In this document: positions 1-7,815 of the stretch, in pieces
How positions within the stretch are numbered: position 1 is the stretch's first letter
How the letters are laid out: every line of letters starts with the position of its first letter
NCBI GenBank assembly: GCA_036268405.1
Contig: DATAUF010000133.1
Coordinates: 1-18,782 of the forward strand
DNA length: 18,782 nucleotides
DNA from: DASZTV01 sp036268405
Lineage (GTDB): Bacteria; Actinomycetota; Actinomycetes; JAFAQI01
Direction: 5' to 3'
The notes under the pieces: model-generated
The model's database searches: none
What the model saw: the letters and a program-made list of their open reading frames with translations, nothing else
What the model was told of the DNA's origin: nothing
Position numbers and translations under genes: made by a program

Positions 1-34
1 GGTCATGCGGTTTCGATTACCGTCGCCCGCTCTC

Positions 35-49
35 TGAAGTCTGACTTCA
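35..49. repeat. 15-bp perfect palindrome (7-1-7)
   Basis: TGAAGTC-T-GACTTCA lies 16 bases beyond the stop codon of the AbiEii-like pseudogene on its downstream side. The stem is AT/GC mixed and has no T-run on either strand, so a terminator is not well supported. It could be an operator for a gene left of the window or chance. The rest of positions 1-64 shows no gene. Confidence 0.25.
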
Positions 50-64
50 TCAAACCCGCTCTGT

Positions 65-708
65 TTACGCTGTCAGCTCTGATCGCCAGACTGCGTAGAA
101 CGCTCGCAGTTCAGCGGCGGACGAGCCGTCGGTGACAGGGATCTCGTCGTCAGTGAACCGGTCGAGGGCGGCGATCATGTCGGCGAGTACCTTGGTGTCG
201 AAAGCCGCGTCGATCTGTGCCGCCCGCGCGAGCATCACGTTCTTGCCGAACCGCCGGGCCAGGACGCAGACGTCGGAAAAATCTCGCGCGGCAGCCCGGT
301 CGAACAAGCCAGGAGCTTATGGCCAGCCAGTTCTCCCGGAGCAAGTGTCGGCCCGGCCGACGTCACGGAGACGGGAAGGTCAGGCGGCGCGTTCACGGCC
401 AAGTCGACCAGAACCCCGGCGTCACTACTGCGGATGACAATCCGGCAGAAAGTGCCGCTGCTGTGGACCTGCTCCACACTCCAGCCCCGATGGCGGGCTG
501 CGGTCTCCAGGGCATCACGCGCCGCCTGGACATGCCCGCGCTCGGGAGCGGTGAAGAAGTCGAGGTCTTCGGTCGGCCTCGAGGTGAGATGCTGCGCGAG
601 CAAGGCCCCTCCCCCGGCCAGCAAGAACCCCTTGCTGGCCGGCAGGGCGAAGAACAGCCGGGCCACCTCTAGCTGGAAAGACGACAGACGTGGCTGGCCG
701 CTCTCCAT
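65..708 (-). pseudogene. AbiEii/AbiGii-type nucleotidyltransferase, frameshifted
   Basis: The N-terminal part has the nucleotidyltransferase core of the AbiEii toxin family: a GFLLAGGGALLAQHL motif followed by RPTEDLDFF, whose two acidic residues are the expected metal ligands. AbiEii proteins are toxin halves of type IV toxin-antitoxin or abortive-infection pairs and transfer nucleotides to target RNA. Reading breaks near 305-312. Upstream the frame reads GHKLLA and then nonsense to 235; in the next frame FDRAAARDFSDVCVLARRFG continues to a TAA at 65-67. Adding one base after the GCT alanine codon would restore KLLA-L-FDRAAARDFSDV, the expected family sequence, so one nucleotide is missing. 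The repaired protein would be about 214 residues, normal for the family. The ATG at 708 overlaps the stop of the preceding fragment (TAATG). A sequencing error is the alternative explanation. Confidence 0.75.
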
Positions 709-910
709 TAGGCCAGCTCCTCACCGGGCGGCGAGATCAGCGGAGCCCACGCAGACCGGACGGCCCTCGGCAGGACAAGGCTTTTCCACAAGTCAACGAG
801 CAGCGCGCCGTCGACGTACGCCAGGATGTCGGCGGGTGTTCCCTCTTGCAGCACGATCTCGTATACCCGCGCCCGGTCGGCCCGTTCCCGCAAGTCGAAC
901 CTGCGTCCCG
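708..910 (-). pseudogene. 3' remnant of the gene preceding the AbiEii-like gene
   Basis: The last 65 or so codons of a gene are preserved. The sequence includes RRFDLRERADRARVYEIVLQEG and GALLVDLWKSLVLPRAVRSAW and ends in TAA, whose last base is the first base of the AbiEii ATG (TAATG), so the two were translationally coupled. I recall such C-termini in short HTH-like proteins encoded directly before AbiEii genes in actinobacteria, which would make it the antitoxin-side partner, but I cannot confirm the family. The 5' part is missing. Upstream of about 910 the sequence belongs to an amidase in a different frame, so a deletion has joined two unrelated genes. Confidence 0.45.
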
Positions 911-1167
911 GCGCGCATGTCCTTGGTGTTGATAACGTCCTTGAGCCCCACCGGGACACCGTGAAGCGAGCCCTTCTCGCTAGCCGCGTCGAGCTCCCTC
1001 GCATCGCTACGGATCTGGTCGGGGTCGAAGTATGCAAACGCCTCGACATCGGCGTTTCGCGCGTTGTGGCGGTCAATGATCGCCTCCGCGACGTCGGCCG
1101 CGGTGAGGTCGCCCGCCTTGATGGCCGCGACGACCTCCGCCACGGTCATCTGCTCGGCGGAGGTCAT
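905..1167 (-). pseudogene. Amidase signature enzyme, 5' fragment
   Basis: The first 84 residues match the start of the amidase signature family. An N-terminal helix pair (TVAEVVAAIKAGDLTAADVAEAIIDRH) is followed by GSLHGVPVGLKDVINTKDM; the lysine of GLKD is the catalytic Lys of the Ser-cisSer-Lys triad. Homology stops at about 918-905, before the GGSSGGS and nucleophile-serine regions, so the product cannot be an active amidase. The ATG at 1167 lies four bases after the stop of the flavin reductase fragment, indicating a former operon with that gene. It is not a recent copy of the amidase at 13624, whose N-terminus is clearly different. Confidence 0.75.
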
Positions 1168-1171
1168 GGAT

Positions 1172-1372
1172 TCAGCCCGTCGGCGCGAGGTCGTGGAGGT
1201 TTCTGCGGTAGAAGACCAACGGTGCGACGTCGGGGTTCATCGCGAGCGACACGATCTCGGAGAGGACGACGATCTCGTGATCGCCGACGACGACCATCTT
1301 GCACGAGGCGCATTCGAGGCAGAGCGACGCCCCGTGGACGAAGACTGCTCCGCTGTCCGTCGAATCCCATCG
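1172..1372 (-). pseudogene. Flavin reductase (FMN_red domain), 3' fragment
   Basis: About 66 C-terminal residues remain. They contain GAVFVHGASLCLEC, VVVGDHEIVVLSEIVSLAMNPDV and APLVFYRRNLHDL, the pattern of the second half of flavin reductases that supply reduced FMN or FAD to two-component monooxygenases. A complete member has about 160-190 residues. The FMN-binding N-terminal half is absent, and homology begins about 10 bases after the stop of the FMN reductase gene at 1383. The frame stays open a little further upstream but is not flavin-reductase-like. The stop is four bases before the ATG of the amidase fragment. The family assignment rests on a short stretch, so it is moderately sure. 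Confidence 0.55.
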
Positions 1373-1382
1373 AGGAGCCACT

Positions 1383-1868
1383 TCATGCCGCCACTGCCTT
1401 CGTGTAGCGTCTCGCGATAGCGAGCCATTCATCGAGACGCGGAGACGTCTCGTACTCCTTGTCGATCAGATAGAGGCTCGGCGCGGGGCAGCTTGCGCCG
1501 ATCTCCACCAGCACCGGTCGTAGCGTGACCTCCGGTGCGAGCGAGTGGGCGTCGGAGCCACCGAGCATCACCGGGAAGGTCAGCTTCTGATCGAGCTCGC
1601 CGGCGCCGAACTGGTCCAGGAAGAGCTTCAGCAACCCGGTGTAGGTGCCCTTGAAGGTCGGAGATGCCACCACCAGGGAGTCGGCCGACAGGACCGTCGC
1701 CTTCGCGTCGGCGACCTTGGGGTCGCCCCAGGCGAGAAGTCCGGCCCCTAGGTCGATGACGTCGATGACGGCCGTCGGCGCCTCGCCGGTGAGCTTCGTG
1801 GCAATCAGCTCCGCGGCCGCGCGGGTGCGGGACATCGGCTTGGGATTACCGGCAACAACGACCATCAT
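1383..1868 (-). CDS. NAD(P)H-dependent FMN reductase (SsuE-like)
   Basis: A 161-residue flavodoxin-fold protein. It shows the N-terminal phosphate-binding loop VAGNPKPMSRT (residues 5-15) and the conserved ASPTFKGTYTGLLKLFLDQF block, where family members read PTYxGSxxGxLKxFLD. These cytosolic enzymes reduce FMN with NADPH or NADH for a partner monooxygenase, classically in organosulfonate use. Here it heads what was an operon with a second flavin reductase and an amidase, both now truncated, so it may have lost its partner; no monooxygenase is present in the window. The start is one of two consecutive ATGs (1868 or 1865), with GGAAC about 8 bases upstream. The length is slightly short of SsuE but normal for the broader family. 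Confidence 0.8.
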   Translation of the reverse strand: MMVVVAGNPKPMSRTRAAAELIATKLTGEAPTAVIDVIDLGAGLLAWGDPKVADAKATVLSADSLVVASPTFKGTYTGLLKLFLDQFGAGELDQKLTFPVMLGGSDAHSLAPEVTLRPVLVEIGASCPAPSLYLIDKEYETSPRLDEWLAIARRYTKAVAA

Positions 1869-1994
1869 CTGAGTTCCGTCCTCACTGGCTCTCGCTTTCG
1901 AACAGATCTGGGTGGTCCGCCTGACTGGCCACGGCCCTGTCTCGGCGGATGGAAGTGGGTCCGCGGTATCAGCCGAGGGGAATGTGGCCGGGGA

Positions 1995-2024
1995 GCGCCC
2001 CTGACCTGCGTTGATCAGGGGCGC
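1995..2024 (-). terminator. Hairpin terminator of the ABC importer operon
   Basis: A perfect 10-bp stem, GCGCCCCTGA / TCAGGGGCGC, with a 10-base loop lies 16 bases downstream of the binding-protein stop codon. There is no clear T-run, which is common in GC-rich actinobacteria. Its position at the end of the five-gene operon supports a terminator or 3'-end stabilising role. Confidence 0.6.
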
Positions 2025-2040
2025 CTCGATGCCGGAGCTG

Positions 2041-3696
2041 TCAGGCCGCCGACGGCTTGAGGGGCCAGTAGCGCATACACATCTCCGGGGAGATGGTCAC
2101 GCCCGTCATGCCCTTGGCGGTGACGATGACGCGGTCGGCGTGGACGATCGGGATGATCGGCGCAGCCTCGGCGATGATCTTCTGGGCCTCCTCGTAGGCG
2201 GCCGCACGCTGAGCCGAGGCCGGCTTCCCGAACCACTCGTTCGAGATCGCGTCGACACGCGGGTCGCTCCACAACGGGTAGTTGCTCACGCCGCCCTTGG
2301 TGAAGAAGTAGCCGATCGTGATCGACGGGTCGTCCATCCACACACCCCACTTGTAGAGCAGGGCGTCGGGCGAACCCTTCCCCGTCATGGCGCGCGCAGT
2401 GGTGAGCGCCGTTTCCGCGGCTGGCGTCATCGGGTTGAGGACGAACTCGATGCCGGCCTGGGCCGCGCTCGACTGGATCAGAATCGCCATGCTCACGGTC
2501 GTCGGGTCGTCGTTCAGGAAGTGGAGCGGGGCCGACACCTTCGGGTTGCCGGCCCGGCTCATCAGCTCCTTGGCCTTGTCGATGTTGGTGGTGTACTGTG
2601 CCCACGCCGGGTAGTAGCCGTTGGCACCCGTTGTCACCACGGATAGGTCCTTGGTCGTCTGGCCGGCGAAGAGCGACGTGATGATCTGGTCGTAGGGAAT
2701 GGTGTACGCGACGGCCTGACGGACCAGCTCGTTGGCGAACGGGCCGCCGGCGTCGGTGCCCATCTGCAGCATGAAGAACTCCGGCGCCTTGGAGTACAAA
2801 GCCTGCAGGGCCGAGTCGCTCGCGAGGCTGTCGACGTCCTCCTGCGTCAGCCCGTACACCGCCAGGTTGGCCGAGCCGCCCTTGAGCAGCGACAAGACGT
2901 TCCCGGCGACCGTGATCGTGACATTCTTGTAAGCGGGGTTCCGCGGGTTGCCGGGAACCGCCGCAAGATCTATCTGCTGGCCGATCGTGCGGCTCTTGAC
3001 GTAGTAGGGCCCGGTGCCGGCCGTGTTGGTCTTGAGCCAGTTCGTGCCGGTGGGGTCGCTGCTGGTGACGTGCTTCTTCACCTCCACCGAGTCCAGGACC
3101 GGCAAGTTCGGCCACCGGAAGACCGCGAGCTGGAACCCGTTGACCTCGATCGGCTGGCCGTCGGTGTCGGTGAACTTCATCTCCACCGTATAGTCGTCGA
3201 CCTTTTTGATCTGGTCCATGCTGAAGATGCCGGCGGTGTTGAGCGAGCTCTGCTGCTGGAGGCCGAAGAGGCGCTGCATCGAGTAGACGACGTCGTCGGC
3301 GGTCACGGGGTTGCCGGTCGGGTAGAACTTCCGGGTCTTGTCCAGATAGAAGGTCGCGATGTCGCCCTTGGTCGTGTACGAGGCGGCCAGCTCCGGCGCG
3401 ATCGTCAGGCCGTCCCACACCATGACGCCGTCGCCGTTAGGCACGAACTTCGGGGACACGAGGGTCTCGTACAGGTTGCAGCAAAGATCCCAGTCCTCGA
3501 ATGAGTACGAGCTGTTCTGCGGGTCCAGCGAGTCGGCGTCGACCGGCCACGCAACGATCAGCTGATCTGTGGACCCCGAGCTCCCATCACTACTACTACC
3601 CTGGACGCCGCAAGCGGTGAGCAGGGCAAGCATGCCTAGGCCCGCACCACCTGCAAGGACGTGGCGCCGACTCGGTATGAATTCAATATTAGTCAC
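2041..3696 (-). CDS. ABC transporter substrate-binding lipoprotein (SBP family 5)
   Basis: 551 residues, full length for the DppA/OppA family that delivers peptides, nickel complexes or other small polar compounds to an importer. The N-terminus has a twin-arginine-type signal, SRRHVLAGGAGLGMLALLTAC. The lipobox LTAC gives a lipidated Cys29, so the mature protein is anchored on the outer face of the membrane. Family blocks include SLDPQNSSYSFEDW near residue 55, APELAASYT, the FYLDKTRKFYPTGNPVTADDVVYSMQR region, and PLWSDPRVDAISNEW near the C-terminus. The start is GTG at 3696 with GAGG upstream; no other suitable start precedes the signal. It is the last gene of the importer operon, 33 bases after the second ATPase, followed by a hairpin at 1995. 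Substrate cannot be read from the sequence; the hydrolase neighbours suggest an amide, ureide or peptide-like compound. Confidence 0.92.
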   Translation of the reverse strand: MTNIEFIPSRRHVLAGGAGLGMLALLTACGVQGSSSDGSSGSTDQLIVAWPVDADSLDPQNSSYSFEDWDLCCNLYETLVSPKFVPNGDGVMVWDGLTIAPELAASYTTKGDIATFYLDKTRKFYPTGNPVTADDVVYSMQRLFGLQQQSSLNTAGIFSMDQIKKVDDYTVEMKFTDTDGQPIEVNGFQLAVFRWPNLPVLDSVEVKKHVTSSDPTGTNWLKTNTAGTGPYYVKSRTIGQQIDLAAVPGNPRNPAYKNVTITVAGNVLSLLKGGSANLAVYGLTQEDVDSLASDSALQALYSKAPEFFMLQMGTDAGGPFANELVRQAVAYTIPYDQIITSLFAGQTTKDLSVVTTGANGYYPAWAQYTTNIDKAKELMSRAGNPKVSAPLHFLNDDPTTVSMAILIQSSAAQAGIEFVLNPMTPAAETALTTARAMTGKGSPDALLYKWGVWMDDPSITIGYFFTKGGVSNYPLWSDPRVDAISNEWFGKPASAQRAAAYEEAQKIIAEAAPIIPIVHADRVIVTAKGMTGVTISPEMCMRYWPLKPSAA

Positions 3697-3729
3697 CTCT
3701 GAACCTCATTACTTCCTGGGAGCAGCCGA

Positions 3730-4731
3730 CTATACGGCTTGTGCAATTCGCTCGACATTGAGCACGACGGGACAGGCGACCTCGTGAGTCGGCGAGACGG
3801 CGGCCAGCACAGGGCGCTCGGCCCGGCATGACGGCTGGACGAGCGGGCACCGATTGTCAAGGCGGCAACCGGCCCCTACGTCGAAGGGACTGGGGATCTC
3901 ACCCTCGAGACGGAATCGCTCACGGCGCTCATCGGGGTCGATCTGCGGCACCGCGGAGAGCAGCGCCTTGGTGTAGGGATGAGTCGGATGGGAGAAGATC
4001 TCCTCCGTGGACCCCGACTCGACGATCGCGCCCAGGTACATCACCATGACGCGGTCGGAGATCCTGCGGACCACGTCGAGGTCGTGGCTGATGAACAGGT
4101 AGGCCATCTGCTGCTGCTGCTGAAGCTGGTGGAGAATCTCAAGAACCTGCCCACGGACCGAGACGTCGAGCGAGGCGGTCGGCTCGTCGAGAAGCAACAC
4201 CTTCGGCGAGACGGCGATGGCCCGCGCGATCCCGATGCGCTGACGTTGCCCGCCGCTGAGTTCCGCGGGATACCGGTCGAGGTGCTCCTTCCCGAGGCCC
4301 ACCATCGAGAGAAGCTCGGCGGCCCGGGCGTTGCGGGCGCTCTTGTTCATGTCGGTGTGCAGTCGGAGCGGCTCGGTCAGGATCTGGCGGGCCGTCATCC
4401 GAGGGTTCAAAGACGAGTTCGGGTCCTGGAACACCATCTGGACGTCGCCGTAGGCCTGGGACAGCTCGCGGTGCGTCATCCGGACCATGTCGCGTCCGTG
4501 GACGGCCACCGCACCCTTCGTGGGATCGATCAGGCGAACGATGCAACGGGCCACCGTGGACTTCCCCGACCCGCTCTCGCCGACCAGGGCGACGGTCTCG
4601 CCCGGGTGGACGTCGATGCTGACGGAGTCGACCGCGACGAGAGTGCGGGCACGTCCGCCCCGCTTGACGCGGAACTCCTTGCGCAGACCGACCACGTTCA
4701 GGGCCGGGCCGTGGGACTTCGGGCTGTTCAT
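3730..4731 (-). CDS. Peptide-type ABC importer ATPase (DppF/OppF-like)
   Basis: 333 residues with all ATPase motifs intact: Walker A GESGSGKS (51-58), Q-loop Q102 in FQDPNSSLNP, signature LSGGQ (158-162), Walker B LLLDEP (179-184) and switch His216. The C-terminal oligopeptide-transporter extension is present, with HPY at 251-253 and four cysteines (289, 295, 302, 320) spaced as in DppD/DppF proteins that carry an iron-sulfur cluster. It forms the cytosolic ATPase pair with the gene upstream, whose stop overlaps this start (ATGA). A run of five glutamines (204-208) encoded by tandem CAG codons lies just after Walker B; it is unusual but in frame and in a loop-tolerant region. Assignment is firm; substrate unknown. 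Confidence 0.93.
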   Translation of the reverse strand: MNSPKSHGPALNVVGLRKEFRVKRGGRARTLVAVDSVSIDVHPGETVALVGESGSGKSTVARCIVRLIDPTKGAVAVHGRDMVRMTHRELSQAYGDVQMVFQDPNSSLNPRMTARQILTEPLRLHTDMNKSARNARAAELLSMVGLGKEHLDRYPAELSGGQRQRIGIARAIAVSPKVLLLDEPTASLDVSVRGQVLEILHQLQQQQQMAYLFISHDLDVVRRISDRVMVMYLGAIVESGSTEEIFSHPTHPYTKALLSAVPQIDPDERRERFRLEGEIPSPFDVGAGCRLDNRCPLVQPSCRAERPVLAAVSPTHEVACPVVLNVERIAQAV

Positions 4732-5540
4732 GCTGACAACTCCTCAAAACGGCTCGATCGCAGCAGTTGCTGGGTGTAGTGGTCCGCCGGGTGCTGAAGG
4801 ACCTGGGCGCACGGTCCGGTCTCCCGCACCTTTCCTCGGAACATGACCACCACGTCGTCGCACGTCTCTGCGACTACGCCGAGGTCGTGCGTAATGAGGC
4901 AGGCGGTCATGCCGCTGGAGGAGACCAGGTCGACGATCAGCTCCATGATGTCGGCCTGGATGGTGACGTCGAGCCCGGTCGTGGGCTCGTCGAGGATGAG
5001 TAGCTTGGGCTGGCAGATCAGCGCGAGCGCCAGCAGGACGCGCTGCGCCATGCCGCCGGAGAACTCGTGCGGGAACTGCCTCATGCGCTGCGCCGGCTCG
5101 GGGACGTGGACCTTGCGCAGCATCTCCTCGGCGATATCCCGAGCCTGCGCCGCCGAGACGCGCCGGTGGGCACGGCAGGCGTCGATGAGCTGCTTGCCGA
5201 CCGAGATGACCGGGTTCAACGCAGCGCGGGCGTCCTGGAAGGCCATGGCGAACTCGCCTCCACGGATTTGCCGGTAGGCCCGGTCGTCGTAGGTCGAGAT
5301 GTCGTCCCCGGCGTACTCGATCGTGCCCTTGGTCTTGACGAAGGTGGAGGCGGTCAGGCCCATCATCGACAGCGCCAGCAACGTCTTGCCGGATCCGGTC
5401 TCCCCGACGATCGCGGTCATCGCCGACTCGCGCAGGCCGAAAGAGACGTCATCGAGCACGTTCTTGAAGCCACTGGGCGTCTTGAACCCGCCGCTGTAGC
5501 CGCGGACGCTGAGCAGGTTGCGTGGCTCGTTCGCCGTCAT
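4728..5540 (-). CDS. Peptide-type ABC importer ATPase (DppD/OppD-like)
   Basis: 270 residues from the ATG at 5540, chosen because GGGGAG lies just upstream and the ATG overlaps the permease stop (ATGA); the frame is open further upstream but only over the permease gene. Motifs: Walker A GETGSGKT (46-53), Q-loop in AFQDARAALNP, signature FSGGM (a common variant in DppD proteins), Walker B LILDEP, and the switch His in LITHDLG. It ends soon after the ATPase core at HPADHYTQQLL and lacks the cysteine-bearing C-terminal extension of longer DppD proteins, so only its partner DppF-like subunit carries the four-cysteine motif. Its stop overlaps the start of that partner by four bases. Confidence 0.92.
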   Translation of the reverse strand: MTANEPRNLLSVRGYSGGFKTPSGFKNVLDDVSFGLRESAMTAIVGETGSGKTLLALSMMGLTASTFVKTKGTIEYAGDDISTYDDRAYRQIRGGEFAMAFQDARAALNPVISVGKQLIDACRAHRRVSAAQARDIAEEMLRKVHVPEPAQRMRQFPHEFSGGMAQRVLLALALICQPKLLILDEPTTGLDVTIQADIMELIVDLVSSSGMTACLITHDLGVVAETCDDVVVMFRGKVRETGPCAQVLQHPADHYTQQLLRSSRFEELSA

Positions 5541-6445
5541 CGCTGCTCCCCTCGGTTGCGCGCTGCGATCCCGTCGCCCACCAGCTGGAAGCCGATGGCA
5601 AGCACCAGGACTCCGAGGCCAGGGAAGAGGGCCTCCCACCACGCGCCGGCGACGACGTCGGACTCACCGCGGGCGATCATGGAGCCCCACTCGACGGCAT
5701 CCGGCTGGATGCCCACCCCGATGAAGCCGAGTGCTGCGATGTTTCCGCACACCCACGCCGCACTGATCGAGGCGTAGGCAAGGAGCGGACGCCAGCTGTT
5801 CGGCATCAGGTGCTTGAAGAGCACCACCAGTGGACGGTTCCCGACCAGGCGAGCGGCTTCGGCGAACTGCCAGGTCTTCTTGGTCAGCACCTCAGCACGC
5901 GCGAGCCGGACGAAATCGGGAAGCGGGATGATGGCGACGACCAGGATCACGTTGAAAGTGCCTGGGCCGAGGATCGAGATGACAAGCAGTGCCATCAGCA
6001 GGGCCGGAAACGCCTGGACGACCTCCAGCAGGCGCAGGGTGACCGTCTCGAACCAGCCCCCGAAGAAGCCGGCGACCGCACCCCAGGCCGAGCCGATCAC
6101 CAGCGCGATGGCCACGGCGGTGACGGTGTAGAAAACGTCGGTGCGACCCGCGGAGATCGTGCGCGAGAAGACGTCCGAGCCCACGGCGTCGGTGCCAAAC
6201 CAGTGCGCGGCACTGGGTGCACTACTAAACAGGCCCGTGGCGGTCGCCGTCGGAGGATACGGCGTCCAGATCAGCGACACGAGGGACGTCAGCACCAGGA
6301 ACCCCAGGAGGCCCAGTCCGATCGGCAGCGTCCCTGACGACGAGCGGAAGCTTCGGATCGCTGCGAGAACAGAGGCTGCCCCGCCCGAGAGCCGACTCGG
6401 CTTCGGTACGACGGTTTCGACTGCTGGATCAAGAGATGTGGTCAT
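5537..6445 (-). CDS. Peptide-type ABC importer permease (DppC-like)
   Basis: 302 residues with a short cytosolic N-terminus, a first membrane helix (LGLLGFLVLTSLVSLIW), then the FGTDAVGSDVFSRTISAGRTDVFYT block typical of DppC. Further helices follow, and the cytoplasmic EAA-type loop that contacts the ATPases reads EAARLVGNRPLVVLFKHLMPN. About six membrane segments are expected, the usual number and length for the family. The start overlaps the stop of the upstream permease by four bases, and the stop overlaps the ATPase start by four bases, so the four membrane and ATPase genes are tightly coupled. It forms the membrane channel with the DppB-like protein. Confidence 0.92.
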   Translation of the reverse strand: MTTSLDPAVETVVPKPSRLSGGAASVLAAIRSFRSSSGTLPIGLGLLGFLVLTSLVSLIWTPYPPTATATGLFSSAPSAAHWFGTDAVGSDVFSRTISAGRTDVFYTVTAVAIALVIGSAWGAVAGFFGGWFETVTLRLLEVVQAFPALLMALLVISILGPGTFNVILVVAIIPLPDFVRLARAEVLTKKTWQFAEAARLVGNRPLVVLFKHLMPNSWRPLLAYASISAAWVCGNIAALGFIGVGIQPDAVEWGSMIARGESDVVAGAWWEALFPGLGVLVLAIGFQLVGDGIAARNRGEQR

Positions 6446-7509
6446 GACCGGATCCTCGGGTCAGCGAAGGTGTAGGCGATGTCAAGCAGCTGGTAGATGA
6501 TCACGTAGAGAATCGACGCGTAGAGCACGAATCCCTGGATGGCCGGGAAGTCGGAGTTCTCAAGCGCGTTCAGGGCGTACTGCCCGACCCCGGGCCAGCC
6601 GAAGACCCCCTCGATCAGCACCGTGCCGGAGAACACCCACGCGACGGTGCCGGCGAACATCGTCATGACCGGCAGGATGGCGTTCCGGAACGCGTAGACG
6701 AACCAGGTGCGGGATCGGGAGAGTCCGAGGGCGCGGGCGGTGCGGACGTAGTCGGCCTTCAGCGCCAGGATCATCGACGTTCGGGCACCCCGGGCAAGCG
6801 GCGATGCCACTCCGTACCCGAGCACCAGCACGGGCAGGATGAGCTGACGCAGAGCGGGCCAGAAGGTGGACAGGTGTCCGGTAATGATGCTGTCGATGAG
6901 GTAGAAGCCCGTGACCGTCGGTGGTGGCTGCATTCCGATGGGCATCCGCCCCGTCGGGCCAGGGAGCACGTGCAGCTGGTCGAAGAAGATCACGATCAGC
7001 ATGAGTGCGACCCAGAACTGGGGAAGCGCGAGTCCCGCAGAGGTGAAGACGCGAGTGGCACGGTCGAAGATCGAGCCCTCGAAGACCGCAGACAGGACGC
7101 CGACGCTGACGCCGAGGGTGACCCCGAAGATCAGGGCATAGGTCGCCAGCTCGGCCGTCGCCGGAACCCTGCTCAGGAGGTCCGCCGTGACCGGTCGGAG
7201 CGTCAGGTACGAAGTACCGAGGTTTCCGTGGATCACGTCGCGCAGGTAGTCGACGTATTGAACCGGAATCGGGTCGGCGAGACCCAGGCGCTCACGGATA
7301 AGCTCGCGGTCGGCCGCCGTGGCCGAGGGCGGCGCGAACAGGTTGACCGGGTCGCCTCCGAAGACGCGGGTCAACAGGAACGTCAGCGTCACGACACCCC
7401 AGATGACCAGGATCGCGCCGAGTACCCGGCGAACGATCACGTTAACGACCTTGGGGACGGCGATGCCGCGAAGACTGTGCGGCGGTGGCGCCGAGATTTC
7501 AACCGCCAT
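6442..7509 (-). CDS. Peptide-type ABC importer permease (DppB-like)
   Basis: 355 residues from the ATG at 7509, which has a strong AGAGGAGA ribosome site 6-7 bases upstream; the frame continues open upstream to 7725 without any family sequence. The first membrane helix (VLGAILVIWGVVTLTFLLTRVFGGDPVNLF) is the classic DppB start, followed by the periplasmic region with RERLGLADPIPVQYVDYL. The EAA-type loop is DYVRTARALGLSRSRTWFVYAFRNAILPV, and the last part reads EGVFGWPGVGQYALNALENSDFPAIQG. It is the first gene of the importer operon. The gene upstream on the same strand (isochorismatase-like) ends 306 bases away, so the operon may have its own promoter or share a long transcript. Confidence 0.93.
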   Translation of the reverse strand: MAVEISAPPPHSLRGIAVPKVVNVIVRRVLGAILVIWGVVTLTFLLTRVFGGDPVNLFAPPSATAADRELIRERLGLADPIPVQYVDYLRDVIHGNLGTSYLTLRPVTADLLSRVPATAELATYALIFGVTLGVSVGVLSAVFEGSIFDRATRVFTSAGLALPQFWVALMLIVIFFDQLHVLPGPTGRMPIGMQPPPTVTGFYLIDSIITGHLSTFWPALRQLILPVLVLGYGVASPLARGARTSMILALKADYVRTARALGLSRSRTWFVYAFRNAILPVMTMFAGTVAWVFSGTVLIEGVFGWPGVGQYALNALENSDFPAIQGFVLYASILYVIIYQLLDIAYTFADPRIRS

Positions 7510-7815
7510 AAGACATCTCCTCTGGGGAGCGTGCGAACGGGTCTGGGAGCGGGTGACACGGCGATGTGCCGAAACGGGCCCGGTGGGCCGACCACCAGAT
7601 CGCCTACGCCCGAGCTCAGGAAACTCACGCTTGGCGCGGACGAATCCTGAATCCATCTCCGCTACGAGCACCGGTCTCCGCTGCGGGCATCGGTGGTCGC
7701 AGTAAAGGCAATGCTCTCCGCACATCTCTCTTCTTCGGTAACTGCTGCGTTACGAGTTTGCTGCGCGAGGAGAGGATGCACATGATGCGCGGCGGGGACA
7801 GGAGCTGGTCGTCGT
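7510..7815 (-). other. Non-coding leader of the importer operon
   Basis: 306 bases between the isochorismatase-like stop and the first permease. It holds the GlnR-like site at 7738-7753 and the permease ribosome site at about 7515-7523. I see no convincing gene, no strong hairpin and no copy of the CAGTCTCA operator found elsewhere. If transcription starts near the GlnR-like site, the 5' leader would be about 200 bases, long enough for a post-transcriptional control element, but I recognise no riboswitch. Confidence 0.4.
7738..7753 (+). promoter_or_regulatory. GlnR-like half-box pair, site 1
   Basis: GTAAC-TGCTGC-GTTAC. The two AC dinucleotides are nine bases apart, the spacing known for actinobacterial GlnR, the global nitrogen regulator. 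It lies about 230 bases upstream of the importer operon. Assignment rests on matching sites at 8625, 10130 and 13152; a single occurrence would be weak. Confidence 0.45.

Noticed and set aside
2015..3418. 467-codon minus-strand open frame in another phase of the binding-protein gene
   Set aside because: The overlapping 551-residue frame has a lipoprotein signal and family blocks; this one is low-complexity Arg/Gly/Pro.
4098..4120. CTG/CAG repeat coding five glutamines as a tandem-repeat expansion
   Set aside because: Short, in frame, inside a normal ATPase; noted in the gene entry but not evidence of a special element.
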